This document shows positions 35,538 to 39,593 of a stretch of 39,593 nt of DNA, piece after piece. The stretch covers positions 1 to 39,593 of the forward strand of contig CALRHD010000007.1 of NCBI GenBank assembly GCA_943359325.1, written 5' to 3'. The stretch comes from Candidatus Uhrbacteria bacterium. Its GTDB lineage: Bacteria > Patescibacteriota > Patescibacteriia > UBA9934. Below the pieces are notes generated by a model. The model saw only the letters and a list, made by a program, of their open reading frames with translations. It did no database searches and was not told the DNA's origin. The first letter of the stretch is position 1. Every line of letters begins with the position of its first letter. The position numbers and the translations under genes were made by a program.

Positions 35538-35601
35538 CCACGCCCTCTTCGCTGCTGTTTCCATTTGGGGAACGGCAGCGATTGTTTTATACTTCTCCCG
35601 T

Positions 35602-36015
35602 ATGTCCTACTGGCTTTTGAAAACCGATCCTGACACCTACAGTTGGGGTGATTTGGTGAAAGAAAAAAAAACACAGTGGAGCGGCGTGCGCAACTTTCAG
35701 GCGCGGAATTTCTTGCGAAGCATGAAGGCGAATGATGTTGCACTCATTTATCACAGCATGGAGGAGCGGAGCGTGGTTGGCATTGCCCGCATTGTGAGTG
35801 GACCGTACGTTGACCCGAACGATGATAGATGGACAGTGGTTGACGTTGCCGCATGGAAACCGCTTACGAAGCCCGTCACACTTCTGCAAATCAAAATGCG
35901 GCCATCGCTCAAAAACATGTTGTTGGTGACGCACTCGAGGTTGTCGGTCATGCCGCTGACGCTCGGGCAAGCGAAAGCGGTGTTGAAGATAGGGAAGACG
36001 GAACTTGAAAAATAA
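35602..36015 (+). CDS. EVE-domain protein
   Basis: MSYWLLKTDPDTYSWGDLVKEKKTQWSGVRNFQARNFLRSMKANDVALIYHS is characteristic of EVE domains. Confidence 0.92.
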   Translation: MSYWLLKTDPDTYSWGDLVKEKKTQWSGVRNFQARNFLRSMKANDVALIYHSMEERSVVGIARIVSGPYVDPNDDRWTVVDVAAWKPLTKPVTLLQIKMRPSLKNMLLVTHSRLSVMPLTLGQAKAVLKIGKTELEK

Positions 36016-36024
36016 ATAACAAGT

Positions 36025-36067
36025 AAATAACAAGTCCCGATCTCGGGGAGATCGGGACTTGTTATTT
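36025..36067. repeat. palindromic element, copy 2 (AGTCCCGATCTC family); likely bidirectional terminator
   Basis: AAATAACAAGTCCCGATCTC-GGG-GAGATCGGGACTTGTTATTT: 20-bp perfect arms, 3-nt loop, between convergent genes. Confidence 0.95.
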
Positions 36068-38744
36068 AGAACGCAAGGTTCGTATCGATATTGGTGATGG
36101 ATGATTCCTCATTTTCACGGTCGTAATCGGCAGTGCTCGTCACGTCGTCACCGAATTCGTAGTTCCCGTAGAAGGCATCGGAAATATCGTCGATTTGGCG
36201 GTTCCATGTGCTACCGTAGAGTGCGATTGCCGTTGCTTCGCTGTCGATAGGGCGAAGCACACCACCGCGAGTCACGGCATACACCGTGTTGACGGTGATG
36301 AACTTTACCATGCGTGTTCCGGGGTGGTAGGTAATGTTGCGGCCGAGGGTGAGTGACGCCATGAAGTCGTCGCTTACAACCACAACGTCGTCAAAATTTT
36401 CGTACCATGTAAAGAATACTTTCTCGTTCGGGAATGCGTGGCGCTTGCTGTCGAAGTCGGCGTAAAAGTACACAGCCTTGCATGGGTCGTTCACGTCCGC
36501 GCCTTCGCTGCATGCCAGTTTGACGAGATTTCCCGCTACGGCGTCGCCCTCCTCGTTCGTGACATCTTCTTCCTCGGCAATAATTTCATCGTCGACAATA
36601 ACTTCTTCGTCATCCGTCACCACTGCTGTGGAGAGCGTCGCTGTTGCTGTGCCGCTCGCGCTATTTCCTGCTGCATCACGACACGTCACGACCACCGTTG
36701 CGGTTGCGCCGCTACTAAATGTATAAGATTTTGACGCTGCGCCGTTTGCAATAGTCATCGTTCCTGCCGACGCACCGTTGATGTACAGCGTGCACGAACT
36801 CACCGCAATGTTGTCTGCTGCTGTTGCGCTTATTGTTCGTGCGGTGCCAAGTGTGAATGTTGTGGGGGAGGGGGTGCCGACGGTTGGGGCGGTGGTGTCG
36901 ACGACCTCTGTGCCGCTTACCGTAAATGTTGCGTCAGCGCTACTTCCGTAATTGCCTGCTTCGTCAACACAATGAGCGTAGGCATAAAAGTCGCCCGTCT
37001 CGGTAAACGTGTACGACGCCGACCATAGAATTATCATAGGGTCGAACGTTGCAGATACGGAGGCGTAGGAGGAAATTGCGGTGTGGAATCCTGCAAGGAC
37101 TTCATCGTTTTCCTGAATAATAAGTGAGCATGAATCTATGCCCGACGCATCGCTTCCCATGAACGAGAACGTCGACGCTGTTCCCGTGTCGTTGATATTT
37201 GTGGTGACTGCGCCGATGGTAGGCCCTGTGGTGTCGGCAAGAGAAACGACGAAGTCAATCGCGGCATCTGCACCACGATTTCCTGAAAAGTCGTAGCAGG
37301 AAACATTACCGTCGAACGACTCGACAGTGTCGAATGTGTACCCGCCGGTAAATGTGCCGTTTGCGTCTGGATCGGTGAGCTCGACAAGAGGATCGCTGTC
37401 ACGCTCAAAGTAACATACATCAACGCCACTGCCGGCATCTGTTGCCGTAACGCTGAAAAGTGTTGCGTGGAGGTTGTCGGCAGATGTCGGGGTGAATGAG
37501 CCGACGATCGGGCCGGTAAGGTCGACAAAAATTGTTTGTGTAACGGTTGAGTTTGCACTTCCGTACGAATCAACCGCGTAAAGCGAAATCGTGTGACTTC
37601 CTGCCGAAAGTGCCGCGGTTGTGTAGGAAAGTGCAGACGTTGCCGTCCATGCACCAGAGTCAATGCGGATGTAATAAAGAATTTCTCCACCCGCTTCGTC
37701 TGTGACCGCGCTCCATGTGACAATCTGTGCTGTTGTTCCGCTGTAGATCGTGCTGGTCGTGGTAGCGGTGCTGTTGAATAAGACGCTACTAAATTCGGTT
37801 GGTGCCATGCCATCGTAGCGACGAACAGTTCCTGCGTAGCTCACCGCAAGGCGATTTGTGCCAAAGTTTTTTACGCCGTTCCACGTCGTGTTAATCCATG
37901 TTCCTGTAGATGCAATACTCCACGTTGCACCGCCGTCGGACGTTTCGTATGCGCCGTCGTTCGAGGCAACGAGTGTCCCTGTGCTCACCCCGGTGTTCAT
38001 GCTAATCCCGTTCACGTTGTCCCATGTTCCGAGGCCGGAAATGGTGACGCCGCTCCACGTTGTGCCGTTACTTTTTCGTACCACACCGTCGGCACCGCCT
38101 GCCCAAATGCTCGACATGCTTGCCATAGAAACACAAAGCAGCGTTGCGCTGGTGCCAGAAGTCTGTGCTGCCCATGTTGTGCCGTTGTAGTATAAGACTG
38201 TTCCACTTGTACCAACGGCATACGCAGTAGTGCTGTTCCATGTGGTGACGCCGCGGAGTGATGCCGTTGTCCCCGATGTACTTGGTGTCCATGTTACACC
38301 CCAGTCTGTGGACTTGAGAATCGTGCCGCCTGAACCAACCGCGAATGTTGTGCCTATCGTCCCCATACTGACGCTATACAGCAGTGCCGTTGATCCACTC
38401 GCTGTTGCCGTCCACGTCGCACCGCTGTTGCTCGAGTAGAGAATGACACCACTGTCGCCAACTGCAACGGCATGTGCGCCTTCCATGTCGACACTATTCA
38501 ATCGCGTTGCGACGATAGGCGTTATTGTCGACCATGTGCTCCCATAGTTTGTACTGCGAATAATTTTGCCCGAGTTTCCAACAGCGAGCGCCGTACTTGA
38601 ATATGCATCGACGCCGTTGAGAATGGTTGTGTTGCCAGAAGATGGCGAGTACCAGCTTGCGGCGTGGGCAGGGGAAGAAAGAAAAAAGAGGAATGAGGAA
38701 AGCACCACGAAAAGTGTTTTGATCGCATGGTTTGCAATGCGCAT
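36066..38744 (-). CDS. secreted/surface protein: YCF48/BNR-like propeller repeats, Ig-like repeats and conserved C-terminal module
   Basis: Signal peptide; repeats such as AVAVGDSGVILYSSNSGATWTATASG; Ig-like SCTLYINGASAGTM...CRDAAGNSASG; C-terminal KRHAFPNEKVFFTWYENFDDVVVVSDDFMASLTLG. Confidence 0.85.
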   Translation of the reverse strand: MRIANHAIKTLFVVLSSFLFFLSSPAHAASWYSPSSGNTTILNGVDAYSSTALAVGNSGKIIRSTNYGSTWSTITPIVATRLNSVDMEGAHAVAVGDSGVILYSSNSGATWTATASGSTALLYSVSMGTIGTTFAVGSGGTILKSTDWGVTWTPSTSGTTASLRGVTTWNSTTAYAVGTSGTVLYYNGTTWAAQTSGTSATLLCVSMASMSSIWAGGADGVVRKSNGTTWSGVTISGLGTWDNVNGISMNTGVSTGTLVASNDGAYETSDGGATWSIASTGTWINTTWNGVKNFGTNRLAVSYAGTVRRYDGMAPTEFSSVLFNSTATTTSTIYSGTTAQIVTWSAVTDEAGGEILYYIRIDSGAWTATSALSYTTAALSAGSHTISLYAVDSYGSANSTVTQTIFVDLTGPIVGSFTPTSADNLHATLFSVTATDAGSGVDVCYFERDSDPLVELTDPDANGTFTGGYTFDTVESFDGNVSCYDFSGNRGADAAIDFVVSLADTTGPTIGAVTTNINDTGTASTFSFMGSDASGIDSCSLIIQENDEVLAGFHTAISSYASVSATFDPMIILWSASYTFTETGDFYAYAHCVDEAGNYGSSADATFTVSGTEVVDTTAPTVGTPSPTTFTLGTARTISATAADNIAVSSCTLYINGASAGTMTIANGAASKSYTFSSGATATVVVTCRDAAGNSASGTATATLSTAVVTDDEEVIVDDEIIAEEEDVTNEEGDAVAGNLVKLACSEGADVNDPCKAVYFYADFDSKRHAFPNEKVFFTWYENFDDVVVVSDDFMASLTLGRNITYHPGTRMVKFITVNTVYAVTRGGVLRPIDSEATAIALYGSTWNRQIDDISDAFYGNYEFGDDVTSTADYDRENEESSITNIDTNLAF

Positions 38745-38776
38745 ATCGAAAAATAAGAAATATTGACTTTATAATA

Positions 38777-38811
38777 ACACAAAGAACCCGATAGAATCGG
38801 GTTCTTTGTGT
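38777..38811. repeat. hairpin palindrome between the two surface-protein genes
   Basis: ACACAAAGAACCCGAT-AGA-ATCGGGTTCTTTGTGT, 16-bp perfect arms. Confidence 0.9.
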
Positions 38812-38823
38812 GACGTGAGGAGA

Positions 38824-38866
38824 GGAGGGGTGTGGATAAGTATGTGGGCTGCTCAGGTGCCCACAT
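38824..38866. repeat. 43-bp dispersed repeat, copy 2
   Basis: Identical to 20719-20761. Confidence 0.97.
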
Positions 38867-38868
38867 CG

Positions 38869-39593
38869 CTAAAGCACGTCGTCGATTGACGATACGCTCG
38901 CGGTGACGTCGCTCACGTTGTAGTCGCTTACTGCGTCGATAATGGTGCCGAATGAGTAGTTGCCGTAAAATGCGTCGGAAATATCGTCGACCATCGTGGT
39001 GTTCCAGTGCGTGCCGTAGAGCGACGCGGCGATTGATTCCGTCGTGATGCCGCGCAGCTCCCCGTTTTCTCCAACAGCGTATACCGTGTTGACGGTGATG
39101 AATTTCACCAATCGTGTTCCGGGGTGATAGGTGACGTTATGGCCAAGAGTGAGCGACGCCATGAAGTCATTTGTCACGACAATCACGTCGTCAAAATCGT
39201 TATACCATGTGAAGAAGACGGCTTCGTTCGGAAATGCGTGACGCTTCCCGTCGTCGCCGTAATAGTAGACGGCACGGCACGGGTCGTTGACGTCGGCGCT
39301 GCTTCCACATTGCATCTTTAGGAGCGTGCCTTCGCTTGCCGTGCTCGACGGTGGGGCGGTGGATGTCGCTGCAGCAACGGTTACCATTGCGGAACTGCCG
39401 CTTGTCGAATTTCCTGCGGCGTCAGAACAACGTGCATAAACAGGAAACGTGCCACTCGCACTGAACGTGTAGGTTTTGTGTGCCGTGCCGCCTGAAAGCG
39501 TCATGCTTCCTGCGCTCGAACCGCTCACGTACAGGGTGCAGCTCGTGACGCCAACCGTGTCGCTATACAGGGCAGAAAAAACAACGGCGATGT
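38869..39593 (-). CDS. secreted/surface protein, C-terminal part (5' end outside window), paralogous C-terminus to 36066-38744
   Basis: Frame open to the window edge; Ig-like TSCTLYVSGSSAGSM...CSDAAGNSTSG; KRHAFPNEAVFFTWYNDFDDVIVVTNDFMASLTLG. Confidence 0.85.
   Translation of the reverse strand, partial: IAVVFSALYSDTVGVTSCTLYVSGSSAGSMTLSGGTAHKTYTFSASGTFPVYARCSDAAGNSTSGSSAMVTVAAATSTAPPSSTASEGTLLKMQCGSSADVNDPCRAVYYYGDDGKRHAFPNEAVFFTWYNDFDDVIVVTNDFMASLTLGHNVTYHPGTRLVKFITVNTVYAVGENGELRGITTESIAASLYGTHWNTTMVDDISDAFYGNYSFGTIIDAVSDYNVSDVTASVSSIDDVL

Noticed and set aside
37136-37813. 225-aa minus-strand ORF in a different frame of the surface-protein gene
   Set aside because: Overlaps a continuous 892-aa frame with signal peptide and repeats; composition is typical of an out-of-frame reading.
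20719-38866. The two 43-bp direct repeats as ends of an 18-kb mobile island
   Set aside because: Intervening genes are housekeeping (recJ, ligA, gatA, lgt) with no integrase or transposase.

Overview
This 39.6 kb window reads as a gene-dense chromosomal segment of a Patescibacteria/CPR-type bacterium. The lineage is inferred from gene content and style only; no marker-gene placement was run. Most of it is housekeeping: hpf, murC, secA, NUDIX, murI, secD-secF, a membrane protein plus conjugation-type ATPase pair, an RlmK-like methyltransferase, an RluA-like pseudouridine synthase, mnmA, lepA, gmk, recJ, an RNase HI-like gene, a type IV pilus block (pilM, receiver-like, pilin-like, prepilin peptidase), arfB, ligA, gatC-gatA, lgt, a DsbA-like gene, a DEAD-box helicase, three tRNAs (Pro-CGG, Ser-GGA, Pro-GGG), an EVE-domain gene and two adjacent secreted proteins with the same C-terminal module. 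No rRNA, CRISPR array or intact transposase was seen. The most interesting signals are: (1) perfect DNA palindromes lying in-frame inside conserved genes (mnmA, recJ) where they appear to code for extra loop residues, plus related palindromes between genes, reminiscent of Rickettsia palindromic elements; (2) families of degenerate simple repeats (CTACAACCTAC-type, purine AGAGGAAAG-type and others) found both between genes and inside loops of housekeeping proteins, with one purine tract coding a charged linker in pilM and, on the other strand, part of a signal peptide; (3) SecD with two parvulin-like segments inserted in its periplasmic domain; (4) a 43-bp exact repeat combining a DnaA-box-like TGTGGATAA with a hairpin; (5) several candidate structured elements between genes (14.0 kb, 20.9 kb, 30.3 kb); (6) promoters placed so close to start codons that leaderless transcription is likely.
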